A stretch of 64,000 bases of DNA from Streptomyces sp. NBC_00448 (GTDB lineage: Bacteria > Actinomycetota > Actinomycetes > Streptomycetales > Streptomycetaceae): the NCBI RefSeq assembly GCF_036014115.1, contig NZ_CP107913.1, positions 496,001-560,000 on the forward strand. The letters run 5' to 3'. The notes under the pieces are model-generated. The model was not told the origin of the DNA. It worked only from the letters and a program-made list of their open reading frames with translations, and searched no databases. This document shows positions 24,426-32,995 of this stretch, in pieces; the first letter of the stretch is position 1, and each line of letters begins with the position of its first letter. Both the position numbers and the translations under genes were made by a program.

Positions 24426-24896
24426 TCACGACGCCAGCGCTTCGCGGGCTGCGGTCATGAAGGCTGCCTTCCGCGTCTCCAGATGCTCGTTCACCTCGAC
24501 ATCCCCGATCTCCCGCCAGACAGCCTGGTTCAGTGCGTGCCCGTAGGCGCGGACCGGCTCCTGCAACGACTCGTCGCACAACAGCATCACGTTTCCCGAT
24601 GCTGTCCACAATGAGACCATGACGGCCTTTGAGCGCGTCATCCAGCCGCTCTCGTCATCGCCCCACGGTTCAGGGCGGCTGTACGCAGCGCTTTCGGCCG
24701 CCTGCGCGCTCATGATGAAGTCCTTGAGTACCTGAAGTTGCTCCGCCCGCCGACTCTCCGCCGTGACGGAAGCCTGTCTCCGTTCTTCGACCCGCTCGGC
24801 GGACCGCTGAGCGGCACGCTCCACGTACGCGGCCAGCCCGCCTCCCAGTGCGACACCGACAAGCGGCAGCGCAGAAGCCCAGACATCGCCTGCCAA
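24426..24896 (-). CDS. Membrane-anchored coiled-coil protein, unknown function
   Basis: A 156-aa product. The N-terminus has a hydrophobic stretch (ASALPLVGVALGGGLAAYVE) leading straight into a charged helix (QRSAERVEERRQASVTAESR) likely to be a coiled coil, then a mixed helical domain with conserved-looking tryptophans (GWMTRSKAVMVSLWTASGNV, then NQAVWREIG). Similar small anchors with a soluble helical domain are frequent in Streptomyces but uncharacterised. Same orientation as the pentapeptide protein 214 bp further on; the gap argues against a tight operon. Confidence 0.6.
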   Translation of the reverse strand: MAGDVWASALPLVGVALGGGLAAYVERAAQRSAERVEERRQASVTAESRRAEQLQVLKDFIMSAQAAESAAYSRPEPWGDDESGWMTRSKAVMVSLWTASGNVMLLCDESLQEPVRAYGHALNQAVWREIGDVEVNEHLETRKAAFMTAAREALAS

Positions 24897-25548
24897 CGAG
24901 ATCCCCCTCCTGGACGTGCACGTTCACTTTCCTGAACTACGTTCCACCGGGGGGAGATCTGAGCCAGATCGACACAGCACGAACACACGACAACCCGGAG
25001 AGCATACGGGCCCTGATGTGGGAAGTGAGGACATTTTCTGGTCACCGACGGCTGAGCTCCGCAGCGTAGGCGGCACCAAAGCCCTGGCTTTCGCGGGTCC
25101 GGCTGTCTCCGCTGGACTGGTGGAAGCCGAGCAGTCGGCTGAGGACGACGGCGGGCGGCTCCGAGGCGATGTCCATCAGCGAGGAAAGCGCAGCCCGCGG
25201 GCGGCCCCGGCCGCTCCCGGCCAGTCCTCCCCGGCTCCGTCCGACTCCCCACCGCCGCACCGCCGAACCCGGGACGAAGGCGCTGACGCGACACGACCGC
25301 CCTGACATCACATCTGCTCCGGACAACAGCCGAGCGACCGGCCCGAGCCACCGCGCCCAGCCCCGAAGACTGCGAGGACACCGGTGATGACCGGCCCCAC
25401 CCATGCCATGGTCCTGCGCACGACGGTCACCGCCGTCGACTCCCAGCGCGGCAACGCCTGGTGGAGAGCACCTGTCCGAAGGTGCCGCGTTCCCCACCAC
25501 ATGGCGATCAGCACCGTTGTCGACCGGGCGTACGGGCAGGATCGCGTG
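24897..25548. other. Gene-poor stretch
   Basis: No intact gene recognised. A minus-strand frame from about 25411 to 25310 (MAWVGPVITGVLAVFGAGRG and onward) looks like the N-terminal membrane helix of a small protein, but it has no ribosome-binding site and stops after about 33 codons. Another minus frame ending near 25042 (SRLLGFHQSSGDSRTRESQG) is unassigned. I treat both as decayed sequence. Confidence 0.25.
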
Positions 25549-26199
25549 CTATGCGGTCGCAACGCCCAGGAAGCGCAACACCGCCAGGACGCGGCGGTGG
25601 TCGGCGTCGGCCTTGGGCAGGTCGAGCTTGGTGAAGATGCTGTTGATGTGCTTGGCGACAGCGCTCTCGCTCACCACCAGCTCGGCGGCGACGCCGGAGT
25701 TGGACCGGCCGCCCGCCATCAGCTCCAGCACCTCCCGCTCGCGCGGTGTCAGCCGGTCGAGCGGATCGCTGTGCCGGCGCACCAGCAGCTGTGCGACGAC
25801 CTGCGGGTCGAGCGCGGTGCCGCCGGCCGCCACCCGGCGTACCGCCTCGGCGAACTCCTCGACGTCGGCGACCCGTTGCTTGAGCAGATAGCCGACGCCC
25901 GAGGTGTGGGCGGCGAGCAGATCGGCGGCGTACCGCTCCTCCACGTACTGCGACAGCAGGAGCACGGCGGTACGCGGATACAGTCGGCGGATCACCAGCG
26001 CGGCACGTACTCCCTCGTCGGTGAAGCCGGGCGGCATGCGCACGTCGACCACGGCGATGTCGGGACGGTGCTCCTCGACGGCCGCCAGCAGCCCTTCTGC
26101 GTCGGTGGCCTGCGCGCACATCTCGAAGCCGGCCGCCTCCAGCACCTTGACCACGCCGATGCGCAGCAAGAGGGAATCCTCGGCGATCACGGCGCGCAC
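25549..26199 (-). CDS. NarL/LuxR-family response regulator
   Basis: A 216-aa two-component regulator. The receiver domain shows AEDSLLLRIGVVKVLEAAGF, phospho-Asp in IAVVDVRMPPGFTDEG, Ser in LLLSQYV and Lys in GYLLKQRVAD. The MPPGFTDEG variant is typical of the actinobacterial subgroup paired with HisKA_3 kinases. The C-terminal GerE helix-turn-helix reads LTPREREVLELMAGGRSNSG and VVSESAVAKHINSIFTKLDL. It overlaps the upstream kinase gene by 13 bp, so the two are translationally coupled. The regulon is unknown. Confidence 0.93.
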   Translation of the reverse strand: MRAVIAEDSLLLRIGVVKVLEAAGFEMCAQATDAEGLLAAVEEHRPDIAVVDVRMPPGFTDEGVRAALVIRRLYPRTAVLLLSQYVEERYAADLLAAHTSGVGYLLKQRVADVEEFAEAVRRVAAGGTALDPQVVAQLLVRRHSDPLDRLTPREREVLELMAGGRSNSGVAAELVVSESAVAKHINSIFTKLDLPKADADHRRVLAVLRFLGVATA

Positions 26200-27446
26200 G
26201 GCAGCTCCACGGTGATGACGGTCGGGCCCCCGGAGGGGCTGCGGCAGGAGAACGTGCCGTCGACGGACGCGACGCGCCTGGCGAGCCCGGCGAGCCCGGT
26301 GCCGCCACCGGCCGCTGCGAGATCCACGCCGCCCGCGCCGTCGTCCGCGACGACCACCAGCAGTGTCTCCCCCATCCGCTCCACGGTCACATCCGCCCGG
26401 GTCGCCTGTGCGTGTTTGACCACGTTCGTCAGGGCCTCGGAGACCACGAAGTACGCGACGGCCTCGACCGTGGGTGAGGGGCGCTGCGGCAGGTCCACCG
26501 CCACACGCACCGGGATCGGGAGGCGGGCGGCGACCCCGGACAGCGCGGCGTCGAGGCCGCGGTCCTCAAGGACGGCCGGATGCAGGCCGCGCACCAGGTT
26601 GTTCAGCTCGGCGATCGCCTCCTTCGCCTCGCGGTGCGCCTCGTCGATCACCTTGCGGGCGTCCTCCGGCAGGTCGCCGAGGGTGGCCCTGGCCAGGCCC
26701 AGGTTGACGGCGAGTGAGACGAGGCGCTGCTGTGCGCCGTCGTGCAGGTCGCGCTCGATCCGCCGCCGCTCGGCGTCGGCGGCGTCGAGCACGCCGGCCC
26801 GGCTCTCGGCGAGGTCGGCGACCCGGCGGGCGAGCTTCTCCGTGCGGCTGGGGCCGAGCAGGACCTCGGCCGCCCGGGTGTCCAGCCGCACCAGAGCGCC
26901 GGTCAGCCGGGGCCCGAGGAACAGCAGGACGAGGCCGCCGGCGGTGATGTACGCGGCCTGCGTGGTGTACCCGAGGTCGGTGACCCGCCATTGCGGCGGC
27001 AGCGCCCAGATCCACACGTAGATGGAGGCGGCCACGAGAGCGGCGGCCCAGACGGCGAGGACGGCGAGGTCCAGGACAGCGAGCAGCGGCCCCGCCACGG
27101 CGTGGTAGCAGACCTGCCGCCACAAGGCCCGTGTGGTCAGCCGGCGTACCGCCGACGTCCAGTTGCGTCCGGGCCCTGGTGCGGCGGGGCGCGGGAGGTC
27201 CTTGCCGACGAGCGCGCGGTAGCGCCACCGCTGCCCGGCGGTCAGCAGGGGTGTCACCACGAGCGTGAGCAGCACGGGCAGCGGAGTCACGGCCGGCACC
27301 AACGCCGCCAACGTGCCGGCCAGCCAGAGCCACATGGGCACCACGGCGAGGTGGAGCGGCAGGCCGGCGGCGACGAGCGCGGTCCGGTGTCCCGCCCTGC
27401 GGAACGGCCGGCCCGGCACCAGCTGCAGCCACGTCGTGAGTTGCAT
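26187..27446 (-). CDS. Sensor histidine kinase, HisKA_3 (NarX/DesK-like) type
   Basis: A 419-aa protein. Four hydrophobic segments make an N-terminal membrane sensor (GLPLHLAVVPMWLWLAGTLA, PLPVLLTLVVTPLLTAGQRW, and a pair around residues 115-180). The dimerisation and phospho-acceptor motif is DAERRRIERDLHDGAQQRLV, with the histidine in DLHDG, and NNLVRGLHPAVLEDRGLDAA follows. The HATPase_c domain has VVSEALTNVVKHA, VADDGAGG and GGTGLAGLARRV. It phosphorylates the regulator encoded by the overlapping downstream gene. The first residues (MQLTTWLQLV) lack a signal peptide, as usual. It is divergent from the membrane-protein gene at 27618. Confidence 0.93.
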   Translation of the reverse strand: MQLTTWLQLVPGRPFRRAGHRTALVAAGLPLHLAVVPMWLWLAGTLAALVPAVTPLPVLLTLVVTPLLTAGQRWRYRALVGKDLPRPAAPGPGRNWTSAVRRLTTRALWRQVCYHAVAGPLLAVLDLAVLAVWAAALVAASIYVWIWALPPQWRVTDLGYTTQAAYITAGGLVLLFLGPRLTGALVRLDTRAAEVLLGPSRTEKLARRVADLAESRAGVLDAADAERRRIERDLHDGAQQRLVSLAVNLGLARATLGDLPEDARKVIDEAHREAKEAIAELNNLVRGLHPAVLEDRGLDAALSGVAARLPIPVRVAVDLPQRPSPTVEAVAYFVVSEALTNVVKHAQATRADVTVERMGETLLVVVADDGAGGVDLAAAGGGTGLAGLARRVASVDGTFSCRSPSGGPTVITVELPCAP

Positions 27447-27617
27447 GCGTCAAACGGTAAAGCCGCAGGCCATCCCCACGCCATGACGCTGCCGCCCGGT
27501 TCGGGGGTGCACTTTTCTCCACCCCGGGTCGGAACCCTGCGTGACTGACAGCGCCCCAGTGCACGCCGGAGGCTGGAGCACGTGAAGGGGACAGCCGACG
27601 GAGAGCGGGGGAAGACG

Positions 27618-28079
27618 ATGCGTCAACTGGCTTTGTGCGATGAGGAAGTGGCCGGCGCCGAGGTGATCCCGCTCCACGAAGAAGCGGAGGAGCCGCGCCC
27701 GGCGCGGGGCCTGCGGCGGGCCGGCGGGCTGCTGGTCGCCTGCGGGCTCGCCCTGCTGCCGTGGCTGTACGTGCTGGCCACCGGCCTGCCGGCCACCGCG
27801 ACCGCGGCGCACTGGCCGGTCGCCTGGGTCGGGCTCGACGCGCTGGAGGCGCTCGGCCTGATCGCCACCGGCCTCCTCGCCGCCCGCGGTGACCGGCGGC
27901 ACGCCCTGGCGGCCGCCGCGACCGCGACGCTGCTTGTGGTGGACGCCTGGTTCGACACCACGACCGCGGCCCCGGGCGGCGACTTCGCCACCGCGGTCGC
28001 CATGGCGCTCGGCGCCGAGCTGCCACTCGCCGCGCTGTGCGGCCGGCTGGCGCTGCGGGCGCTGCACCGACGCGCGTGA
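27618..28079 (+). CDS. Four-helix membrane protein, unknown function
   Basis: I start at ATG 27618, preceded by GGGGGAAG; an in-frame GTG at 27582 has no such site. The 153-aa product has an acidic N-terminal tail (MRQLALCDEEVAGAEVIPLH) followed by four hydrophobic helices (AGGLLVACGLALLPWLYVLA, WVGLDALEALGLIATGLLAA, ALAAAATATLLVVDAWFDTT and AVAMALGAELPLAALCGRLA). The short loops and VVDAWFDT are typical of small actinobacterial membrane proteins found beside methyltransferases or oxidoreductases. It is 80 bp upstream of the methyltransferase and probably co-transcribed. Divergent from the kinase, so it may be a target of that system (inference). Confidence 0.7.
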   Translation: MRQLALCDEEVAGAEVIPLHEEAEEPRPARGLRRAGGLLVACGLALLPWLYVLATGLPATATAAHWPVAWVGLDALEALGLIATGLLAARGDRRHALAAAATATLLVVDAWFDTTTAAPGGDFATAVAMALGAELPLAALCGRLALRALHRRA

Positions 28080-28103
28080 CGCCGACCGCCCGACCGCACA
28101 CCA

Positions 28104-28131
28104 CGAACAACGAACAACGAACAACGATCAC
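28104..28131 (+). repeat. Heptanucleotide tandem repeat CGAACAA x3 (+1 imperfect)
   Basis: Three exact copies (28104-28110, 28111-28117, 28118-28124) and one degenerate unit (CGATCAC) in the 80-bp gap before the methyltransferase start at 28160. Low-GC for this genome. It is in the likely untranslated leader, so slippage could alter spacing or mRNA structure. Confidence 0.7.
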
Positions 28132-28159
28132 GAACCGAATCGATCCACCGGAGAACACC

Positions 28160-28876
28160 ATGCACCGCATCACTACCGCCCCCGTCGCCCCGATCCCGGC
28201 CCGGACCCGCTGGGCGGTCGCCGCCGGCGTCGGCGCCGCGTTGGCCGCCGCCTGGTGGCTGTGCGACACGGCGCCCTATCCGTACGCCCAACGCGGCCTC
28301 CTCGACATGCCGTTGCCGTTCCTGACAGCCGACCGGATGGACGCCGTACTGCAACCGCGGCCGGGGGAGCTGATCCTGGAGATCGGTCCGGGGACCGGCC
28401 TGCAGTCGCTGCACGTCGCCCCGCAGCTCGGGCCGGAGGGACGGCTCGATGTGCTCGACATCCAGCAGGAGATGCTCGACCACGTGATGTGCCGCGCCGA
28501 GCGCGACGGCCTGGCGACGATCAGGCCCACCCGCTCGGACGCACGTGAACTGCCCTACGCCGACGGGACGTTCGACGCCGTATACGCCGTGACCGCGCTC
28601 GGCGAGATCCCCGAGCCTGATCGGGTACTGCGCGAGGCGGCACGGGTGCTGGCACCAGGCGGGCGGCTGGTGATCGGCGAGTTCTTCGACCGGCACTGGG
28701 TCCCCTTCGGCCGACTGCACCGGCTCGCCGACTCCGCCGGCCTCCACCTGACCGAGCGCCGCGGCCCAAGCCCGGCATACCTCGCCCGCTTCCGACCCTG
28801 CGGAGCCGTCGCGCCAGGCCACCAGAGCGAGCGCCTCGCCCACAGCGACCGGGACACCGACGACGGGGAAGCGTGA
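28160..28876 (+). CDS. SAM-dependent methyltransferase with N-terminal membrane helix
   Basis: A 238-aa class I methyltransferase (Methyltransf_11/25-like). Residues about 18-36 are hydrophobic (WAVAAGVGAALAAAWWLC), probably an anchor. Motif I is LILEIGPGTGLQSLHV near residue 73, acidic motif II is LDVLDIQQEML near 97, motif post-II is DARELPYADGTFDAVYAVTA near 128, and motif III is LREAARVLAPGGRLVIGEFF. LxxEIGPGTG with LDVLDIQQEM resembles MPBQ/ubiquinone-type and phosphatidylethanolamine methyltransferases, so a lipid or quinone substrate is plausible for an anchored enzyme, but unproven. It shares a transcript with the preceding membrane protein. Confidence 0.85.
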   Translation: MHRITTAPVAPIPARTRWAVAAGVGAALAAAWWLCDTAPYPYAQRGLLDMPLPFLTADRMDAVLQPRPGELILEIGPGTGLQSLHVAPQLGPEGRLDVLDIQQEMLDHVMCRAERDGLATIRPTRSDARELPYADGTFDAVYAVTALGEIPEPDRVLREAARVLAPGGRLVIGEFFDRHWVPFGRLHRLADSAGLHLTERRGPSPAYLARFRPCGAVAPGHQSERLAHSDRDTDDGEA

Positions 28877-29395
28877 GCACCGCACGCAGGGACCGCGATC
28901 ACCGAGCTGAACAACCTGGCGCGCGGTAGGCCGCTCCAGGAGGCAGGGGGGCGCCGCCCCGACCGCGGGCGCCCGCGTCGCGCTCTTCCCGGGGTTTCGC
29001 CACGTCCCTCATGTCCATGGTGGCGTGGCGAAAGCCGTCACGGTCCGCACCCCTGGAGCGCAGCCCGGCCCAAGTCCGTTGGCTGAAAAGGGAAGTCGGG
29101 CACTCGTGGCAAGTGAGCACGCGGCTCGACGCGGGAGTGACCAGCCGTCGTTCCGCTGCGCGCCGGAGGGGATGGCCTTGATGTGGCGGGACGCGGCCGT
29201 CTCTCCGAGGGCGACCGGAAAGGACGGGTGACGGGCCCGGTGCGGGGGCAAGGATCTCCCGACGCAACTGCTCGCCCTGCCCCCGCTGGCTGCGATCCCT
29301 GCCACCGCGCCTGACCGGCTCCGTCCTCGCCATCAGTGGCCGCCTCCGAGGGAGAACCCTGTGTCGTAGGTCGCGGGGCATGTGGACAAGCCGGA
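28877..29395. other. Gene-poor stretch with a fragment of a HisKA_3 kinase gene
   Basis: At about 28895-28930 the plus strand reads GATCACCGAGCTGAACAACC, encoding ITELNNLARG, the conserved segment after the phospho-histidine helix of DesK-type kinases and a homologue of ELNNLVRG in the kinase at 26187. Only about 15 codons remain. Nothing else in this stretch is supported. Confidence 0.35.
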
Positions 29396-30292
29396 TCACG
29401 GCCTGGTGGTCAAGGCGCGGGCCGACTTCGCCTCGCCCGGGCGCGCCGCGCCCGTCTGCCGAAGCAGTGCGAGAGCGGCCTCCGACGAGGACCCGGCGGG
29501 TGTCGTGCACACCACGAGGACCTGCTCCGGCGAGCGGACGAGCGCCAGCGTCTGTTGCGTGATCGTCAGCGGTCCCATCGCCGGATGGTGCACGTCGTAG
29601 GACGCCGCGTCGCAGGCCGACACGCGGTGGTCCCGCCACAGTGCGACGAACTCCGGGCTCTTCATCGTCAACTCGCCGATCAGCTCCGCGAGCAGCGGGT
29701 CCTCCGGGTGCCGGCCCACTACAGTGCGCAGGTTGCCCACAACCGCGCGCGCCTTGCGGTTCCAGTCCCGGTACAGCTCACGGCAGTGCGGGTCGAGGAA
29801 CAGCATCCGGCTCATGTTCGGGCGGCGCCCCGAGCTCTGCGGGGCGAGCGGGTCCAGGTGCCCGGCGAGCAGTCCATGGCCCAGGCTGTTCCAGGCGAGC
29901 ACATCGGTGCGTCGGCCGAGTACCAGAGCCGGAACGCCGTCCAGCGCGCGCATCAGGTCCCATGTCTCGTCCGCGACCTTCTCCGGTCGCGGTCGGCGGA
30001 CCCGGGTCGTACGGCGTGAAGCATCGGCGAGCCGCGCGAGGTGATCGCGCTCGTGGTCACCGAGTCGCAGAGCCCGCCCGATGGCGTCCAGCACCTCGGC
30101 CGAGGCGCCACGGGACAGTCCCTGTTCGAGCCGGGTGTAGTAGGAGGAGCTGACGCCGGCCAACTGCGCCAGCTCCTCCCGGCGCAGCCCGGCCACCCTG
30201 CGAGGCCCGTAGGCGGGCAGTCCAACGTCCTCCGGCCGGAGCTGAGCCCGGCGCGCCTGCAGGAAGTCGCCCAGTGGGCCAGGTCCGTCCAT
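29396..30292 (-). CDS. XRE-family regulator with MmyB-like ligand domain
   Basis: A 298-aa protein from ATG 30292 (MDGPGPLGDFLQARRAQLRP). The N-terminal helix-turn-helix includes VAGLRREELAQLAGVSSSYY and TRLEQGLSRGASAEVLDAIG, highly characteristic of this family. The C-terminal half, residues about 110-270, is the MmyB-like PAS-related domain (LVLGRRTDVLAWNSLGHGLL, then LFLDPHCRELYRDWNRKARA and VVGNLRTVVGRHPEDPLLAE). These proteins are usually repressors of a divergent gene. Here the divergent metallo-hydrolase and esterase genes at 30427 and 31360 are the obvious targets; the intergenic gap is 134 bp. Family ligands are mostly unknown. Confidence 0.93.
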   Translation of the reverse strand: MDGPGPLGDFLQARRAQLRPEDVGLPAYGPRRVAGLRREELAQLAGVSSSYYTRLEQGLSRGASAEVLDAIGRALRLGDHERDHLARLADASRRTTRVRRPRPEKVADETWDLMRALDGVPALVLGRRTDVLAWNSLGHGLLAGHLDPLAPQSSGRRPNMSRMLFLDPHCRELYRDWNRKARAVVGNLRTVVGRHPEDPLLAELIGELTMKSPEFVALWRDHRVSACDAASYDVHHPAMGPLTITQQTLALVRSPEQVLVVCTTPAGSSSEAALALLRQTGAARPGEAKSARALTTRP

Positions 30293-30426
30293 ACGTGCAG
30301 TGTGCGACGCGGCAGCGGACGCAGCCACTCCCTGCGAGGGGTAGGACACAGCGGGACTGGCTGCCCAGGGTGACAGCGCCCAAGCTCGGGAGCACCCGGC
30401 CATGCGCCCGAACCATGAGGAAAACC

Positions 30427-31332
30427 ATGCAACGCATCACCTTGGGTGACGTCACCGTCACTCGCGTCAAGGAGTACTACGGCTCGGTCGGGATGGCTCC
30501 GGCGGAGTTCTTCCCGGACAGCCCCGATGGGGCATGGGGGCAGCACCGCCCCGTCCTGGTGCCCGACTTCTGGGACCCCGGCACGAACGAGTGCAACACG
30601 GCGATCCAGTCCTGGCTTCTGCACAGCGAAGGGCGCACCATCCTCGTCGACACCGGTGTGGGGAACCACAAGGACCGGCCGTACGCGCCGGTCTGGAACC
30701 GCCTCGACACCGACTACCTCGACAACCTCGCGGCGTCAGGCGTCCGGCCCGAAGACGTCGACATCGTGGTCAACACACACCTGCACATCGACCACGTCGG
30801 CTGGAACACCTACCTCGACGGCCGCACGTGGATACCGACGTTCCCCAATGCCACGTACCTCATGCCTCGGCGGGACTTCGACTTCTGGAACCCGGCCAAC
30901 GGCCACCAACCGCTCCTCGGCCGTGGCAACCAGAACGTGTTCGAGGACAGCGTCGCCCCGGTGCATCGGGCCGGGTTGGCCGAACTGTGGGACGGCTCCT
31001 ACCGGATCGACAAGAACCTGCGGCTGGATCTCGCGCCCGGCCACACCCCGGGTTCGTCCGTCCTGGCGCTGGAGTCGGGTCGCGACCGTGCGCTCTTCGT
31101 CGGGGACCTGGTGCACACCGCGCTGCAGATCATGGAGCCGGACACCAATTCCTGCTTCTGCGAGGACGCGGTCCAGGCACGAGCGACCAGGCACAAGCTG
31201 CTCGGCCGCGCGGCCGAGAGCAACGCCCTTGTCCTCCCCGCCCACCTGGGCGGCCACGGCGCGGTCGAGGTCGAGAGGGACGGCTCGAAGTTCGCGATCA
31301 GGGAATGGGCGGGGTTCTCCCGCATCGCGTGA
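30427..31332 (+). CDS. Metallo-beta-lactamase-fold hydrolase (lactonase-like)
   Basis: A 301-aa enzyme from ATG 30427, with GAGGA about seven bases ahead. Metal ligands are visible: THLHIDHVGWN (H-x-H-x-D-H), the third histidine in LAPGHTPGSSVLAL, the bridging aspartate in ALFVGDLVH and the last histidine in VLPAHLGGHG. The early ILVDTGVGNHK and DFWDPGTNECNTAIQSWLL fit the AiiA/AttM lactonase and quorum-quenching-like subgroup. It would hydrolyse a lactone or other ester in the cytoplasm using two zinc ions. A carboxylesterase begins 27 bp after its stop, suggesting a two-step hydrolysis of one compound, controlled by the divergent MmyB-like regulator. Confidence 0.9.
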   Translation: MQRITLGDVTVTRVKEYYGSVGMAPAEFFPDSPDGAWGQHRPVLVPDFWDPGTNECNTAIQSWLLHSEGRTILVDTGVGNHKDRPYAPVWNRLDTDYLDNLAASGVRPEDVDIVVNTHLHIDHVGWNTYLDGRTWIPTFPNATYLMPRRDFDFWNPANGHQPLLGRGNQNVFEDSVAPVHRAGLAELWDGSYRIDKNLRLDLAPGHTPGSSVLALESGRDRALFVGDLVHTALQIMEPDTNSCFCEDAVQARATRHKLLGRAAESNALVLPAHLGGHGAVEVERDGSKFAIREWAGFSRIA

Positions 31333-31359
31333 AGCACCGAGATCGAAAGGAAGAGTTCC

Positions 31360-32799
31360 GTGCCCCAGCACTCACACCCAGTCGTCGAGACGCCTTCAGG
31401 CGCCGTGCGCGGTCTGCGCGACCGGTTCGGTGACCTGTACCGCGCGATCCCGTATGCGGCAGCACCGCTGGGCGCTCGACGCTTCGCGCCACCCGTACCG
31501 CACTCCGGCTGGTCCGGAGTCAGGAACGCCACGCAACCCTCACCGACGGCACCACAGCCCGCCCGCGCCTTCGGCCGTCTCGACATGAGCCCCTACTTCG
31601 GACCGGGCTGGGTACCGGGCGACGAGTACCTGACCGTCGACATCCGCACCCCGGCCGCAGACGGCGAGAAGCGCCCGGTCATGGTCTTCGTGCACGGCGG
31701 CGGGTTCGTCACCGGCTCCACCCGCGCCGCGCTGTACGACGGCAGGGCCTTCGCCCGCGACGGTGTCGTCCTGGTGACGATGAACTACCGGGTCGGCATT
31801 CCCGGCTTCCTCGATCTGCCCGGAGCCCCGGCGAACCGCGGACTGCTCGACGTGCTGGCGGCACTGCGCTGGGTGCGCGACACCATCTCCTCCTTCGGCG
31901 GTGACCCCGGCAACGTCACGGTCTTCGGGCAATCGGCGGGCGCGACGATCACCGGCGCACTGCTCGCGGTACCGGAGGCCGACGGCCTGTTCCGCCGCGC
32001 GATCATCCAAAGCGGCAGCGGCACCGGTGCCTTCACCCCTGAGCAGGCCCAGCGGGTCACCGCGGCGGCGGCGAACGCCCTCGGCGTCCAGGCGACCGCT
32101 GAGCAGTTCGCCGGTATCCCGGACGAGCGCTTCCTCGGCATCATGCCGGAGCTGGCAGGACTCGACCTGCGCACCGCCACCGCGACGGACCCGCTGCTCG
32201 GGCTGAGCCCGTTCAGCCTGGTCCTGCCCGTCCAGCCCGCCGACGCGCTGAGCGACGGACCTGCCGCCGAGGTCTCCGTGCTCATCGGCGGCAACACCGA
32301 GGAGGGGAACCTGTACCTCGTTCCCCAGGGCAAGCTGGAGACCTCCACCGAAGCCGACGTCCTCACCCTCGCCGCAGCGGCGTACGCAGAACCCGCCACA
32401 GCGGTCGCCGCCCGCAGAACAGCACACCCGGACGCCACGCCCGGTGAACTGCGCTCGGCACTGCTCGGCCAAGCACTGTTCGGCGCCGGCACCGCCCGCA
32501 TGGCCAGGGCGCACTCCCGGATTTCGGGCCGCCGGACGCACGTCTACTCATTCGCCCAACGCTCGACGGCCCTTGACGGCCGGCTCGGGGCCACGCACAC
32601 GATCGAGCTGCCCTACGTGTTCGACCTTGCCGACGAGCCATGGCTGCACGGCGACAGCGGACTACTGGGCCCGGACGCGGCTCCGGAGGATCTTGCCAAG
32701 GCGATGCACGGAGCCTGGATCGCGTTCGCCCGCGACGGCGACCCCGGCTGGGCCGCCTTTGACCCGGAACAACCGGTGGTGAAGGTCTTCGGGGGCTGA
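31360..32799 (+). CDS. Type B carboxylesterase
   Basis: A 479-aa serine hydrolase from GTG 31360, with AAAGGAAGAG ahead. Landmarks: YRAIPYAAAPLGARRF near residue 28, DEYLTVDIRTP near 85 (EDCLxLN position, degenerate), oxyanion motif HGGGFVTGS near 107, nucleophile elbow FGQSAGATI near 187 and acid in GGNTEEGNLY near 305; the histidine is probably in GATHTIELPYVFD near 410. No signal peptide. It is 27 bp behind the metallo-hydrolase and clearly the same operon. It differs from the esterase at 4787 (shorter, different E-x-C-L-x-L-N block), so the two are not recent duplicates. Confidence 0.92.
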   Translation: MPQHSHPVVETPSGAVRGLRDRFGDLYRAIPYAAAPLGARRFAPPVPHSGWSGVRNATQPSPTAPQPARAFGRLDMSPYFGPGWVPGDEYLTVDIRTPAADGEKRPVMVFVHGGGFVTGSTRAALYDGRAFARDGVVLVTMNYRVGIPGFLDLPGAPANRGLLDVLAALRWVRDTISSFGGDPGNVTVFGQSAGATITGALLAVPEADGLFRRAIIQSGSGTGAFTPEQAQRVTAAAANALGVQATAEQFAGIPDERFLGIMPELAGLDLRTATATDPLLGLSPFSLVLPVQPADALSDGPAAEVSVLIGGNTEEGNLYLVPQGKLETSTEADVLTLAAAAYAEPATAVAARRTAHPDATPGELRSALLGQALFGAGTARMARAHSRISGRRTHVYSFAQRSTALDGRLGATHTIELPYVFDLADEPWLHGDSGLLGPDAAPEDLAKAMHGAWIAFARDGDPGWAAFDPEQPVVKVFGG

Positions 32800-32995
32800 C
32801 GCACCCTGCCCGCGGCACCGCCATGACGGCCGGGACCGCACTCATGCGCCGAACGGAGGGCGGGGCGATCGCCGACACTCCCGGGCATCGGCGGCCGCCG
32901 CGCGGGCTGCCCTGCCCTCCGTCTTGTGAGGCAGCTGAAACGGGTGGGACGCTGGGATGCGCGGTACCGGTCATCGACGCGGGGGGCGTGAAGTC

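Noticed and set aside
28104..28131. Possible CRISPR array
   Set aside because: Units are 7 bp, contiguous and without spacers; no cas genes are present anywhere in the window.
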